A stretch of DNA of 64,000 nucleotides. Source: Eledone cirrhosa (taxonomy: Eukaryota; Mollusca; Cephalopoda; Octopoda; Eledonidae). Positions 1 through 11,378 of this stretch are shown here, piece by piece (the first letter of the stretch is position 1; the number at the start of each line of letters is the position of its first letter). The DNA is taken from positions 27,666,454 through 27,730,453 of the forward strand of contig OZ024757.1 in NCBI GenBank assembly GCA_964016885.1, in the 5' to 3' direction. The position numbers were made by a program, and so were the translations under genes. Below the pieces are notes generated by a model. The model was not told the origin of the DNA, did not search any database, and saw nothing but the letters and a program-made list of their open reading frames with translations.

Positions 1-111
1 TTAATGCTCATTCTTGTAGGCTAACCCTTTCTTTTACTTTAACCCTTGAGCATTTACATTACTCTATATATATACTATTATATTTTCACAGTAAAGTCTT
101 TACCTCACATA

Positions 112-115
<4 letters not shown>
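1..115 (-). mobile_element. Truncated TTAA-type MITE, half of an inverted pair with 2033-2145
   Basis: The end TTAACCCTTGAGCATTTAC at 39-57 is the right end of the piggyBac-like MITE family described at 1892-2107, in reverse orientation. The element is cut off by a (TA)n run after base 115. Bases 1-38 are not MITE sequence, yet they too match the flank of the 1892-2107 copy in reverse complement, so the duplicated block is larger than the transposon. Confidence 0.75.
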
Positions 116-156
<41 letters not shown>

Positions 157-327
157 TGATATTAATAAATGGAAACTATCTTTATAAAACCATATTTATT
201 TTATTATATATATTTCAAAGGTACCAAAATTTTAGTACGCTCTCATCAGATAAAATACAAAAAATGTTTTATAAATATTGACATATCCAAAAAACAAGAA
301 CTTATCGTTTTAAGTTCATTTTGGATA

Positions 328-360
<33 letters not shown>
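111..360. repeat. (TA)n runs around a dispersed repeat
   Basis: (TA)n tracts at 111-153 and about 329-357 bracket a unique-looking segment. Bases 153-240 recur almost unchanged at 3033-3115 and, inverted and shorter, near 3725-3805 (shared words include AATGGAAACTAT and TTCAAAGGTACCAAAA). All three copies touch or lie close to (TA)n, so this is a dispersed element whose ends I cannot define. No gene is seen. Confidence 0.6.
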
Positions 361-590
361 CATCACCATCTTCCACGTATAGCATGGGTTAGACTGGTTT
401 GTCCCATTTAGTGGCATGTTGGGTTAGGTGACTGTTGTTCGCTCATATAGGAATGTTTGGGGCTGGTTTTCTACAACTGGATGTGCTTCCTAACGCCAAG
501 CACATTTACAGTGTGTGCTGGGTGTATTTTGCCGTGTTTCCTACATGACCACTTTACAGTGTGGGCTGGATGTTTTGTGGTACCAACATA
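361..590 (-). mobile_element. tRNA-headed SINE, 3' body only
   Basis: On the minus strand this carries the markers of the SINE body seen complete at 15722-16068: a CACACTGTAAATG-type stretch, 'GGTGTTAGGAAGGGCATCCAGCTG' in degraded form, and 'TCTAACCCATGC' before a GATGAT tail. The tRNA-like head is absent, as expected of a 5'-truncated retroposed copy. Confidence 0.6.
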
Positions 591-603
591 ATATATATAT
601 ATA

Positions 604-790
604 TGTTTATCCCGGGTTCAATCAGGGGTAACCGCAGTAATTAAGGTACTCAATACATAGCAGAGTATAAATATTTAATATAGAAATGGCTTCTACAGGA
701 CTAGAACTGACTCATTTGGGAGAAATCATCGATTAAACCACTTATTATATATATATATATATAACAAGTGGTTCAATCGATTCATGGTTT
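604..790. repeat. Dispersed repeat plus short inverted repeat around (TA)n
   Basis: Bases 604-720 resemble 48425-48545 (shared TACTCAATAC, AGAAATG(G/A)CTTCT and GGACTAGAACTG). At its right edge, CGATTAAACCACTT and AAGTGGTTCAATCG face each other across a (TA)n core at about 745-762, giving a small hairpin. Confidence 0.5.
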
Positions 791-1032
791 ACTGAGGAAG
801 GTACCAAAATCAGCTATGCTAAAGCAGAGTGTATATATTAAAAACAAAGCAAGGTTTCACATTAAGGTCTTCATTAACTATACACATTTATGACCGTGTC
901 ACAGATGGGTGGCTCAGGATCTATATAAATGTTATTGACCCGACTCCAGCCCGATCTACTCATCAGTGTTGTTCATCAGTGTTGTTAATCAATGTGTATA
1001 TGATGCAAAACTGATTCTTTGTTCCCATTTAT

Positions 1033-1083
<51 letters not shown>

Positions 1084-1321
1084 TATAAAAGAGAGATAAA
1101 CACAGATATAAACACATATGCGTTCAAATCGTAAGGGACCAGATTCGCTAGGGTGAAAAAAATACTCACTATTAACAATAGGATTTGCCAGACTCAATTT
1201 AAAACTATGTGTGTTTATCTCTCTTTATATTCGATTATATTACATGGCTCAGAAAAACCTCTTTCTTTGAGTTATTTAATTGTAAGAGACTACTTTGAGT
1301 TTCTAACTCAATATATACCTT

Positions 1322-1357
<36 letters not shown>

Positions 1358-1444
1358 CGAGGATTCAGTGTTACAACATATCATATTTATTAACATATTA
1401 CATATGTTTCTCTATCGATCAGCTCGAGGCAAGATATATATATA

Positions 1445-1481
<37 letters not shown>

Positions 1482-1484
1482 GTA
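791..1484. repeat. AT-rich sequence with three (TA)n blocks
   Basis: (TA)n tracts lie at about 1036-1076, 1323-1356 and 1435-1478. Near 1082-1105 and 1206-1230 a diffuse inverted repeat built on AGAGAGATAAACAC is visible. Translated stretches are mostly Tyr-Ile runs from the microsatellites. I see no gene. Confidence 0.6.
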
Positions 1485-1542
1485 GAACACTGGAAGGTAA
1501 TATCCGTAGTGGTAGAGCACTCAGTCCATGGGACGAGTTAGG

Positions 1543-1735
1543 TAGAAGTGGTTACACAACAGTTAGTTCACCATACCGAGAACAATTGTTTCACCTTAGC
1601 GGATCCTCAGCTCGTAATGGACATGGTTATACATTGGTCCTTCCTGTTCCGTATAACCATGTCCATTACGAGCTGAGGATCCGCTAAGGTGAAACAATTA
1701 TTCTTGGTATGATGAACTAACTGTTATGTAACCAC

Positions 1736-1740
<5 letters not shown>
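1543..1740. mobile_element. Fold-back element FB1, copy 1
   Basis: Arms of 90 bp (1543-1632 and 1651-1740) are near-perfect reverse complements around an 18-base loop. Both arms carry TAGAAGTGGTTAC and GGATCCGCTAAGGTGAAAC-type sequence. (TA)n starts directly at the right end. Bases 1478-1542 are also part of the family: they recur inverted beside the second copy at 26254-26320. The coding potential is nil; it is either a non-autonomous fold-back transposon or a relic of one. Confidence 0.8.
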
Positions 1741-1775
<35 letters not shown>

Positions 1776-1891
1776 CGAAATGTTTCCTGATATTTCAAGT
1801 GATAAACAAATATATTTCTTCAATGTAATGTACTGTGTCATTTGCTTTGTTATTTCTGTTAACCTTTTACACACACACACACAGGTAAAAG

Positions 1892-2107
1892 TTAACCCTT
1901 TAGCATTTAAACCAGTCATATCCGGCCAGAATCCTCCCACCCCTCTCTGTTCAAACCAGCCATAACTGGCCACGCATACTGATGTTAAGATATTGTTCTC
2001 AAAATAAATAACATAAAAATCTTGTAGATTCGATACTATGTGAGGTAAAGACTTTACTGTGAAAATATAATAGTATATATAGAGTAATGTAAATGCTCAA
2101 GGGTTAA
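1892..2107 (+). mobile_element. piggyBac-like MITE, full length (216 bp)
   Basis: The element begins TTAACCCTTTAGCATTTA and ends with the near-complement TAAATGCTCAAGGGTTAA, so both ends show TTAA plus a CCC-starting inverted terminus. TTAA target duplication with CCC ends is the hallmark of the piggyBac superfamily. No transposase is encoded, hence non-autonomous. Its right end has the private variant GCTCAAGGG shared only with the copy at 39-57, marking these two as the same duplication lineage. Confidence 0.8.
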
Positions 2108-3035
<928 letters not shown>

Positions 3036-3282
3036 ATGATATTGAATAAATGGAAACTATATTTATAAACCCATATTTATTCTATTATATATATTTCAAG
3101 GGTACCAAAACTTTTGTTTATATATATATATATTTACTGCATTAGTTCAGACCTAGCTGTCGAAACGGCCGGAGCTCAGCCGTCGGGGTCCTGACTCTTT
3201 TCCTATTACCCACTCTACTACCCTAAGTATCCAGTACACTGGTGCGTTATGGTCCACCTGCTTCCCTACCACACTTCCTTCG

Positions 3283-3323
<41 letters not shown>

Positions 3324-3428
3324 GATAAATCTACCAAGAGTTTACGGTAGTGTCCAATCCGTATGAAATGTCCTAGAAACGATCGTTAAATAATGAACTG
3401 TTTCATTGTTTTATTCATTATTTTTTAA

Positions 3429-3566
<138 letters not shown>

Positions 3567-3674
3567 TTGTAAATTGAACTTCAGCTGCAGTACAGCATGT
3601 ACAATTCGATTTGTTTTGAGGTAATCACAAAACAAAAAAAACTATATATACGGCCAGGTTATGTAGAATCCCGC

Positions 3675-3709
<35 letters not shown>

Positions 3710-3804
3710 CAAAAGGGATATTTAATTTGTTGGTAATTCAACAAATATATATTTATAACTGATTCGAGGTTTTGGTTTTATAAATATAGTTTCCATTTCA
3801 TAAT

Positions 3805-3880
3805 TGGATGGATGGATGGATGGATGGATGGATGGATGGATGGATGGATGGGTGGGTGCGTGCGTGCGTGCGTGCGTGCG
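3805..3880. repeat. (GGAT)n then (GTGC)n tetranucleotide repeats
   Basis: About eleven GGAT units (3807-3850) pass through GGTGGGTG into five GTGC units. Together with the MITE-like block at 4406-4510 and several short (TA)n and (TG)n tracts, this accounts for most of 3640-4510; the remainder shows no gene. Confidence 0.9.
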
Positions 3881-4405
3881 GAGAGTCATATCAAAAACCT
3901 TGCAAAACATATATATATATATAAATATATTGAATGTATGCCGCTCCAAAGTATTTTTTTTTGTTTTTTTGTTTTTTCTTTTGTACTATCAAATACAGTC
4001 GAATATGTTGGGCATATAGGTTCATAGAACCGGAAAAAAAAGTGGACACTAATCAGTTGTGGGACTCGAACTCACACATGCCGAATGCCAGACAGCAACA
4101 TATATATATATGTATATATATAAAGGTTCGTTCTGTCATTACCATAACAGAAGTCCGGCAAGCTTTTGATTCCAGAGTCGGGCCAGATCGATACAGATCG
4201 AACCTTGAGCTGATCAATAGCGAAACGCGTGTCACTACTCAGGAAACGTAATGAAGACATAACAAATCGTCCTTTATATTTTTTTTTATTCTTAGTATAT
4301 ATACATTTATATGTGTGTGTGTGTGTGTGTCGATTTTACGTTAGTGGTTGACAATGTAAACAATGAAATCGATATTCTCTCTCTTTACACACACAAACAC
4401 GTATA

Positions 4406-4510
4406 TACAGGGTGTCCCCCAAAAATGCATGCATAATTTGATTACCCATTACAGGCAATATTTATTAGAATGCTGTTGATGTGTGTATACATTTTTGAGG
4501 ACATCTTGTA
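4406..4510. mobile_element. Mariner-like MITE (CAGGGTGTCCC ends), copy 1
   Basis: It starts TACAGGGTGTCCCCC and ends GAGGACATCTTGTA, giving imperfect inverted ends flanked by TA, as in Tc1/mariner elements. The interior shares ATTAGAATGCTGTTGA with copies at 9661-9738 and 48337-48411. About 100 bp long, with no coding capacity. Confidence 0.6.
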
Positions 4511-5285
4511 TTATAGATATACATATACATAAGTTGCCCCCTTTTTTTTTGTTTTGGTTAATATTTTTAACCATTACACAGTTGTGAATGTTTCCATTAA
4601 AATCTAATGGCCCTCCTGTCGCCCCCACCCTCCCCTCCCCTCAGTTCCACTGCCCCTGATACATGGGCCTGGTATGGGAGCAGACTCATGACTGGGTTTG
4701 CAACTATCAAGACAGACCTGTCAAGACCTGGTTCATATCTGTTAAGGGAGAACTGGCAGACATTGTTATGGCCTTGGAGCAGGTCCATAACTAAAGCTTG
4801 CAACCATGCGGAATGGAGACCTCTTGCTAGGGCCTCCAAGAGAAATTTTGCAAGGTGGTAGAAAAGCCTTTTGGGGCCCAAAGCAGACAAAGATTGTTCT
4901 CAAAATGGATGTTACATGGTTGCTGTAGGGCCTTCTTAGCTCTTGGGCCCCAGAACAAAGTATCAGCTGGAAACCCTTCTCATAGGCCCTGCCTCTTGCC
5001 ATTCCACCTGCCTCTTGCCATTCCAATGCTCCATAGGAAACAAAAGGAACTAATGAAGAAATAGAAGTTTATCTGGCCCAGAATAGCTACAATGTATCTC
5101 TGCATCTGTCTCTGCATTTTCTTGGTAGGCACCAGGAAAAGCAATTAACTGTAACACATTGCTTCAGATAGGACCCCCCTTGATGGGTATGAAGCCTATT
5201 GTAGGGCCTGCGAGACTAGGTCCTTGGTTTTGTCATGAAAATGCCCTTACAACACTTATTGTTTGTATTGATTTTGTAACATATT
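4511..5285. other. Non-coding region rich in GGCCC motifs
   Basis: The motif GGCCC, or its complement, recurs irregularly (for example at 4609, 4663, 4771, 4828, 4876, 4930, 4957, 4986), suggesting a decayed minisatellite. A similar GGCCT-rich array lies at 7020-7215. Two short open frames exist but neither has a recognisable motif or a convincing splice context. No gene is called. Confidence 0.45.
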
Positions 5286-5501
5286 TTAACCCTTTAGCAT
5301 TTAAGCCAGCCATATCCGACCAGAATTCTCTCACCTCTTTCTGTTCAAACTAGCCATAATTGGCCATTCATACTGATGTTAAGGTATTGTTCTCAAAATA
5401 AATAATATCAAAATCTCATAGATTCGATACTATGTGAAATAAAGCCTCTACCACAAAAATACAATAGTATATATAGAGTAATGTAAATGTTAAAGGGTTA
5501 A
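5286..5501 (+). mobile_element. piggyBac-like MITE, full length (216 bp)
   Basis: TTAACCCTTTAGCATTTAAG at the left and AAATGTTAAAGGGTTAA at the right, both bounded by TTAA. The length equals that of the 1892-2107 and 7597-7812 copies. Confidence 0.85.
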
Positions 5502-6240
5502 AATCGTAAAGAGAAAGTAAATTATAAGCAAAATAAAAGGGGGAAGGGTTATTGAAATGTTAAGAGGTAAAGCAATTTATTGGTGACCCTGTATATTTGC
5601 ATGATTTGAGGGGAAGTGAAATTGAACCTTGCCTGCCAGATCTATAAATCAGCAGTGCCCTTCTTTTGTGTAGGATGCTGTTAGACTTTTGCAGAGGGGT
5701 GGTGGTGGTGGTGGTGGGGAGCGTTAATAACTGTTCTGAGCGGAAGTATTTTCTAGAACTACCCCCTACCCACCCCTTTACAACCACCTCTCCAAGAGGA
5801 AACCAATCCTCCTCCTCCTCTTCTCCGCCCCCTCCTCTCAACCCCTCATGTGATACTGTGTTGGCTATGTGAAGAATGGAATGCGATGGGCTTGTCCCCC
5901 CATGAGAGGTTGCTGTCTGTCTCATGGTTGAGGGAGAGGTTGTTAGTTTGTTGGCTGTAGAATGTGTAAAGTGTATAACAGTAGCTGTGTGTGTATATAT
6001 GTGTATGTATGTATGTATATATGAGTGTGTTTTCTTGGGTGGTGGATCTCATGCCAGGGCCTTATGTCTGTTATAGTTTATCATAACTCTAATTGAAAGT
6101 GATGAGGGTGATATTGGAGTTGAGGGTGTTTGTGGTGGTGGTGATGGTTGGATTGGTGATAGTGGTGGTGGTGGTGATTATGATGGTGATGATGATGGTG
6201 TGGGTGGTGGTGAAAGTAGTATTGGTAATGATGATAGTGG
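5502..6240. other. Low-complexity intergenic or intronic sequence
   Basis: Contains (GGT)n near 5698-5720, CCTCCTCCTC near 5806-5825, a GT/TA tract at 5985-6030 and a long purine/T-rich GGTGATGGTG block at 6095-6240. The Val-Met-rich open frame across 6093-6296 is this simple repeat read as protein. No gene is seen. Confidence 0.6.
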
Positions 6241-6460
6241 AGGGCGGTGGATTAGCAGTTTTGGTAGAGCGTCAGACACTATGCTTTACATCATAGAGTT
6301 ACGGCCCTTTGCGTTCTGAGTTCAAATCCTGCCATGGTTAGCCTTGCCTTTCATCCTTACGGGGTCGATAAAATAAAGTACCAGTAATGCACTGGGGTCA
6401 ATTTAATCAACTTTCCCCTCCCCCAAATTGCTGGCCTTGTGCCTATAGTAGAAATAATTA
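6241..6460 (+). mobile_element. Octopus-type tRNA-derived SINE, near full length
   Basis: It begins AGGGCGGTGGATTAGCAG (A-box-like), carries GAGTTCAAATCC (B-box-like), the invariant TTTCATCCTTACGGGGTCG and AATAAAGTACCAGTAATGC, and ends GGCCTTGTGCCTATAGTAGAAATAATTA. This is the reference layout for the family, which appears more than twenty times in the window. The match to the published octopus OR-type SINEs is from memory. Confidence 0.85.
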
Positions 6461-7368
6461 TGATGATGATAGTGGAGGTGGTAAGAGTGGTGTTGGTGAT
6501 GGTGGTAATGATGATAATAGTGTTAATGGTTGTGGTAGTAGTGGTGATGGGAAAATGTGGAGTGGAACAGTGGATGCTACTGATAGGGATCAGTCAATAA
6601 GGTGGAGGATTGTTAAATGTGGTGAGAGAATCCCAGGCAGGCATCAAGAAATGATCAGTACAGCTGAGAGGTCCTCTGGTCATCCCCTACTACTAAAGGA
6701 CACTGTAAAGAGCAAGAGCCAATAGAGGAAAGGGCCAGCCAAAATAATAATGGGGCAGGTAGGTCAGTTGCCTAAAGCCTATGGTTTTGAGGAAGGGCCT
6801 ACTCCCCTCAAGTTCTAGTCCTTTTATTATGTTCTGTTAATTGTAAGCACATCATATAAAGACTATATGAGCAAGACACAGTCACCTGACCCAACTAGCC
6901 TCTAAATGGGACAAACCCATCTAACCCATGCTAGTGTGGAAGATAGACGTTAAACGATGATGATACATAAATTATATGAATTTAGTACTCATAATTGAAA
7001 TACTTAATGAGCAGTTTGAAATGGGGCTTATATTTTATGCCTGGCCTGGGCTTATTCCCATCTTTGGGAGCCTACATTTTACATTAGGCCTTAACTAATT
7101 ATCATCTTTGAGAACTTACATTATATATATGGCTTTGACTTATTACCAGCTTTGGTGGGGCCTAAATTTGACATCTGGCCTGGTCTTATTATAAGCTTTG
7201 TAGGGGCCAAGGTAGGATTAGAAGGTAATTAGACCCCTTCAGAGGGTAATGCTGTGGGATTTGAGAGGATAAAATTAATAAAAAATTTTTATTGGAAATT
7301 TATTAACCATTTTGATATCAACTCACCCCAAACCACCTCTGCTGCTATGAAACAAAACTACCTATATG
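6461..7368. repeat. GATGAT stretch, SINE-body relic and roughly 58-bp GGCC repeats
   Basis: (GATGGT)n-like sequence fills 6461-6560. Bases 6838-6965 are a SINE 3' body ending ACGTTAAACGATGATGATAC. From 7020 to 7215, three to four units of about 58 bp repeat the pattern TTATTACCAGCTTTGG...GGGGCCTA...CATCTGGCCTGG. No gene is seen. Confidence 0.5.
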
Positions 7369-7522
7369 TTAACCCTTTAGCATTTAAACCAGTCGTATCC
7401 AGCCAGAATTCTCTCTCTTCTCTCTGTTCAAACCAGCCATAGATTCGATACTATGTGAGGTAAAGCCTTTACCATGAAAATATAGTAGTAAATATAAAGT
7501 AATGTAAATGCTAAATGGTCAA
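7369..7522 (+). mobile_element. piggyBac-like MITE with internal deletion
   Basis: The left end is intact (TTAACCCTTTAGCATTTAAACC), but about 62 bases between CAGCCATA and GATTCGATACTATG are missing relative to the 216-bp copies. The right end reads GCTAAATGGTCAA, so one terminus is mutated. Confidence 0.8.
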
Positions 7523-7524
7523 AG

Positions 7525-7900
7525 AGTTCCCCATTTAAATTAAAATCTTCCAACATAATTTGATATAAGATGCTTTTCTTATGTTAATAATACATCTTAA
7601 CCCTTTAGCATTTACATTACTCTTTATACACTATTGTAGTTTCACAGTAAAGGCTTTATCTAACATAATATTGAATCTGAGATTTTGATATTATTTATTT
7701 TGAGAGCAATACCTTAATGTCAGTATGAATGGCCGTTATGCTGGTTTGAACAGAAGGAGGTGAGAGAATTCTGGCTGGCCGGATATGGCTGGTTTAAATG
7801 CTAAAGGGTTAATAATTAAATATTTAATAATTTTAAAAAATCCATCCAATTACTTCATTAATTAATTGGAATATAATCATGGAAGGGTTATGTCTGTCCA
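7525..7900. mobile_element. AT-rich TTAA-type repeat (family B) split by another MITE
   Basis: The words TTAAATTAAAATCTTCCAACATAA (start) and CTTCATTAATTAATT (end) also occur together at 14790-14905 in one continuous copy. Here they are separated by the 216-bp MITE at 7597-7812, so that element landed in a family-B copy at a TTAA. Confidence 0.6.
7597..7812 (-). mobile_element. piggyBac-like MITE, full length (216 bp), nested
   Basis: Reverse orientation: TTAACCCTTTAGCATTTACATTACTC at the left and GGTTTAAATGCTAAAGGGTTAA at the right. It sits within the family-B repeat described for 7525-7900. Confidence 0.85.
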
Positions 7901-8099
7901 TCTAATAATGTTTGGAAAGGCATGAGAAATTGAGGGCTTCATGGCTTTCCCCCTAGAGAGCCTTAGTAGCAACTAGAATAGTGTCATAATGGTATCACCC
8001 TGTCATATTTAGTATGTCTGTTGTCATGGTGACTGACTGGCCAACTGTGAAGTAACATTCTTCATTGGGCCTCAAGTACTTCTTGGTATTAAAGATTGA

Positions 8100-8700
8100 G
8101 TCATGATATGACAACCTTTGGAAAGTGCATGTGTATGTGCGTGGTAGTCTGTTTGTATGTGTGTGTGGTAGTGTGTTTGTATGTGTGGTAATGTGTATAT
8201 GTATGTGGTAATGTGTATATGAGCAATTATATTTGTTCGTGTGTATGTTTGTGTCTCTGTGTGCAGTAATAAGTGTGGTGGTGTGTATGTGAGCAATTAT
8301 ATTTGTTGTAGTGTGTGTGTTTATGTGTGCAGGAGTAAGTGTGGTGGTGTGTATGCCTGTATCAGTATGTGTGAGCATTGTGGTAGTGTTTATGCATGAG
8401 TGGGGGCAGGGGGGGGGGGTGCTCCTTATCTCCTTATACTTGTTAAATGTTTGTATTTTAATGAACAGTTATGTGTGAGTGTATATATATATATATTGTG
8501 TGTGCTACATGAATAGTGACGTATATGTGTGTATATATATCTATATATATATATATATATATACATATACATATGTAGAGAGAGAAACCTGTTGTGTAAT
8601 AATTTAATCTTGTGTGTGTGTGCATATGTGTGTGTGTGTTGAATCCTTTAAAAAGTTCAGATAAGGTCATTCCTGATAAATGCTACAGATGTGTGTGTGT
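8100..8700. repeat. Degenerate (TG)n/GTGGTA tracts
   Basis: Imperfect TGTGTATGTG and TGTGGTAGTG runs dominate, with a small duplicated block (GAGCAATTATATTTGTT at 8221 and 8291), a G-run at 8404-8420 and (TA)n near 8545-8565. The 180 bases before it (7901-8100) show nothing recognisable. His-Thr-rich frames on the minus strand are artefacts of the repeat. Confidence 0.7.
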
Positions 8701-8739
8701 GTTTGATGTGGTTATTGTTGTGTTGTAGGTGATGCTGGT

Positions 8740-9335
8740 GGTGTGCATGTATGTATGTATGTGCTGTTATTGATGATGTGTGTATATGTAGTGTGGAGTG
8801 TATGTGTGTTGTAGGTGGTTATGTGAATATGTAGTGTGTGTATGGTGTGTTGTAGTGATAGTGGTGTGTATGTGCAAGTGTGGTGGTGGTGGTGTGTATG
8901 TGCAGTGTGGTGATGGTGGTGGTGTATATGTGCAGTGTGGTGGTGTGTATGTGCAGTGTGGTGATGGTGGTGGTGTATATGTGCGGTGTGGTGGTGGTGT
9001 GTATGTGCAGTGTGGTGGTGGTGTATATGTGCAGTGGTGGTGGTGGTGGTGTATATGTGCAATGTGGTGGTGGTGTGTATGTGCAGTGTGGTGGTGGTGG
9101 TGGTGTATATGTGCAGTGGTGGTGGTGGTGTATATGTGCAGTGTGGTGGTGGTGTGTATGTGCAGTGTGGTGGTGGTGTATATGTGCAGTGGTGGTGGTG
9201 GTGTATATGTGCAGTGTGTGGTATTAGTGATGATAGTGGTGTGTATATACAGTGTGGTGGTAGTGTGTATGTATGGTGTGTATGTACAGTATGTAGTAGA
9301 AGTGATGATGGTGTGTATATGTAGTGGTGGTTGTG
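8740..9335. repeat. GGT/GTGTATATGTGCA minisatellite
   Basis: Roughly twenty units alternate a (GGT)n or (TGG)n block with GTGTATATGTGCAGT. Unit length varies from about 24 to 36 bases through different GGT counts. Very long open frames run on both strands (up to about 300 codons) because the array lacks stop triplets, not because it is coding. Confidence 0.9.
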
Positions 9336-9617
9336 TGTGTGTGTGTCTATGTGTGTCTATGTGTGTGTTACCATATCTCATTGGGTCTCTCCGCCTGATT
9401 GAAGCATTACTGTGCTGTTGATAATTTTCAGGAAGGGGAGAAATAATGAGATGATTACACAAGTGTTTGCATAGATTAAACTGTATATATACACACACAC
9501 ATACATATATATATATATATGTGTGTGTGTGAATACATATGTAAATATATATATACATATTCATATGTATATATATACATATACACATTTTAATAACTAT
9601 ATACATCCATAAAAAAG

Positions 9618-9660
<43 letters not shown>
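9336..9660. repeat. Mixed (TG)n, (CA)n and (TA)n tracts
   Basis: A short non-repetitive piece (9365-9480) is followed by ATACACACACACATAC, ATATATGTGTGTGTG and a 36-base (TA)n run at 9624-9660 that abuts the next MITE. Confidence 0.8.
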
Positions 9661-9664
<4 letters not shown>

Positions 9665-9734
9665 TGTATCCCCAAAAATGTATATACACTTCTACTAGAA
9701 TGCTGTTGAAGTGTGTATACATTTTAGGGACACC

Positions 9735-9738
<4 letters not shown>
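9661..9738. mobile_element. Mariner-like MITE, copy 2
   Basis: ACAGTGTATCCCCAAAAATG at the left faces CATTTTAGGGACACCCTGTG at the right as an inverted repeat, with TAGAATGCTGTTGAAG inside. (TA)n flanks both sides, as expected for a TA-targeting element. Confidence 0.75.
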
Positions 9739-9771
<33 letters not shown>

Positions 9772-10640
9772 AAGTGTAGGTGGTTCAGTGAATTACTGGT
9801 ACTGGTACCAAAGCAAGCACTCTATGCACAGACAGAGTGTATATACTAGAAAACATACATATATACACAGGACCGGCATTTTGTGGATAGAATGGCCCAA
9901 ATGGGTGTTACATATATATATTGCTGTGGTATGATGGTAGACCTACTGTTGAAATCATTTTAAAAAAAGGGCCATGTGTGTTCTCATAGCACCAACCCTA
10001 GAGATGTGAGGAGGAAAGCTCATGTTAATTTGATGTGGAGGGGAGAGAAGATTAGATAAGTAGGGGTGAGGTCATGTGAAGGCACGTGGCACAAGGATTG
10101 GGGTGTTGTACTTAAAAAAATCATAAACGTTATGAGGTTCAATTCCTAGACCTGGCAGTGTTTGTTCTTGAGCAAGACACTTCATTTCACATTGCTTTCT
10201 GTGATAGTCATCTCGGTGGCCTAGTGGTAGGTGTTAGAGACAATGGAGATCCTGGTCTGGGTTTCAATCTCGGTCAGGATCTATAGTATGTATGTCTTAC
10301 ATTCGTCTAACCCATGCCAGCGTTGAAAAATAGACGTTAAACAGTGACGATGTTGATGGGACTGGGAGCCCCACCCTCGCTATCATTAAAACCATAAGCA
10401 TATTGCTATCATTTTTTGTGGGTGCAGACGTTTATAATTTTCCTACAAAAATGTTTATACACATCAATCATTATTATATTGTACTATTTTATTATGTTTT
10501 GTGTAATCAAAATAAAACGAACAAAATATACAATGTGTTTTGAAAATTTAAGAATTTTCCGACAAAGCCAAATTTTCTGACAATGTTATTTTTAGGGGGT
10601 GCAGTTGTATGCCTACTCACCCTCAGTAATACACCACTGA
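9739..10640. other. Mostly unassigned; includes a tRNA-headed SINE fragment at 10078-10356
   Basis: Bases 10078-10205 carry GGCACGTGGCACAAG, GAGGTTCAATTCCTAG (B-box) and CTTGAGCAAGACACTTCATTTCAC, the head of the SINE seen at 33512-33795. Bases 10310-10356 are a SINE 3' body with the GACGTTAAAC signature. Sequence between 9740-10070 and 10357-10640 shows no gene or clear repeat. Confidence 0.5.
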
Positions 10641-10854
10641 TTAACCCTTTAGCATTTAAACCGGCCATATCCAACCAGAATTCTCTCACCTCTTTCAGTG
10701 CAAAGCGGCTGTAACCGGCCGCTCATATCGATGTTAACCCTTTAGTATTTACATTACTCTATATATACTAGTCGTAGTAAAACCTACTAGTCAGTAGGCA
10801 TCTCTAACAAAATACACCCCCGTCCCACCCCATCCACACCGCCCCCTTCAATGC

Positions 10855-11151
10855 AAAGTTATGTTGGTGCCACAACATCCAGGCCGAAACAAACGAGATC
10901 GTGTAGGCGTCACGACAAAAAACACACAGTCCACGCTGTAATGTGGCCGTGTAGGCAACACGGTAAAAACCTCCCAGTCCCACACTGTAAATGTGGTTGG
11001 TGTTAGGAAGGGCATCCAGCTGTAGAAAACACGCCAGACAGTCCTATGCGAGCAAGACAACCACTCTTGCCTCAAGTGGGAAAACCCCCGTCCAAACCCA
11101 TGCAAGCGTGGAACAGGGACGTTAAACGATGATGATGATGATGATGATGAT
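10855..11151 (+). mobile_element. tRNA-headed SINE, 3' body with GATGAT tail
   Basis: Shows the body words CACACTGTAAATG, GGTTGGTGTTAGGAAGGGCA, CAAACCCATGCAAGCGTGG and GACGTTAAACGATGATGATG. A block of about 60 bases (GTAGGC...CACGACAAAAAACACACAGTCC) is tandemly doubled near its left side. The head is missing. Confidence 0.65.
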
Positions 11152-11187
11152 ACTATTATATTTTCATAGTATTATATTTTCATTCGA

Positions 11188-11378
11188 AGGGCGGTGGATT
11201 GGCAGTATCAGTAGAGGGTCGGACGCCATGCTTTCCAGCATAGTTACGTCCCTTTACGATCTGAGTTCAAATCCCGCCGAGGTTGACTTTGCCTTTCATC
11301 CTTACGGGGCTCGATAAAATAAAGTACCAGTAATGCACTGGGTAATTGCTGGCCTTGTGCTTAAAGTAGAAACAATTA
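11188..11378 (+). mobile_element. Octopus-type SINE
   Basis: AGGGCGGTGGATTGGCAG head, GAGTTCAAATCCCGCC B-box, CTTTCATCCTTACGGGG, GGGTAATTGCTGGCC and a GTAGAAACAATTAT tail. It belongs to the shorter subtype that lacks the GTCGATTTAATCGACTTTCCCC segment found in 6241-6460. TATTATATTTTCAT words occur on both sides, consistent with a target duplication. Confidence 0.85.

Noticed and set aside
8767..9675. A 302-codon open frame on the minus strand and overlapping 207-codon frame on the plus strand
   Set aside because: Both run through a GGT/GTGTATATGTGCA minisatellite; the proteins are His/Thr/Pro or Val/Cys/Gly strings with no domain.
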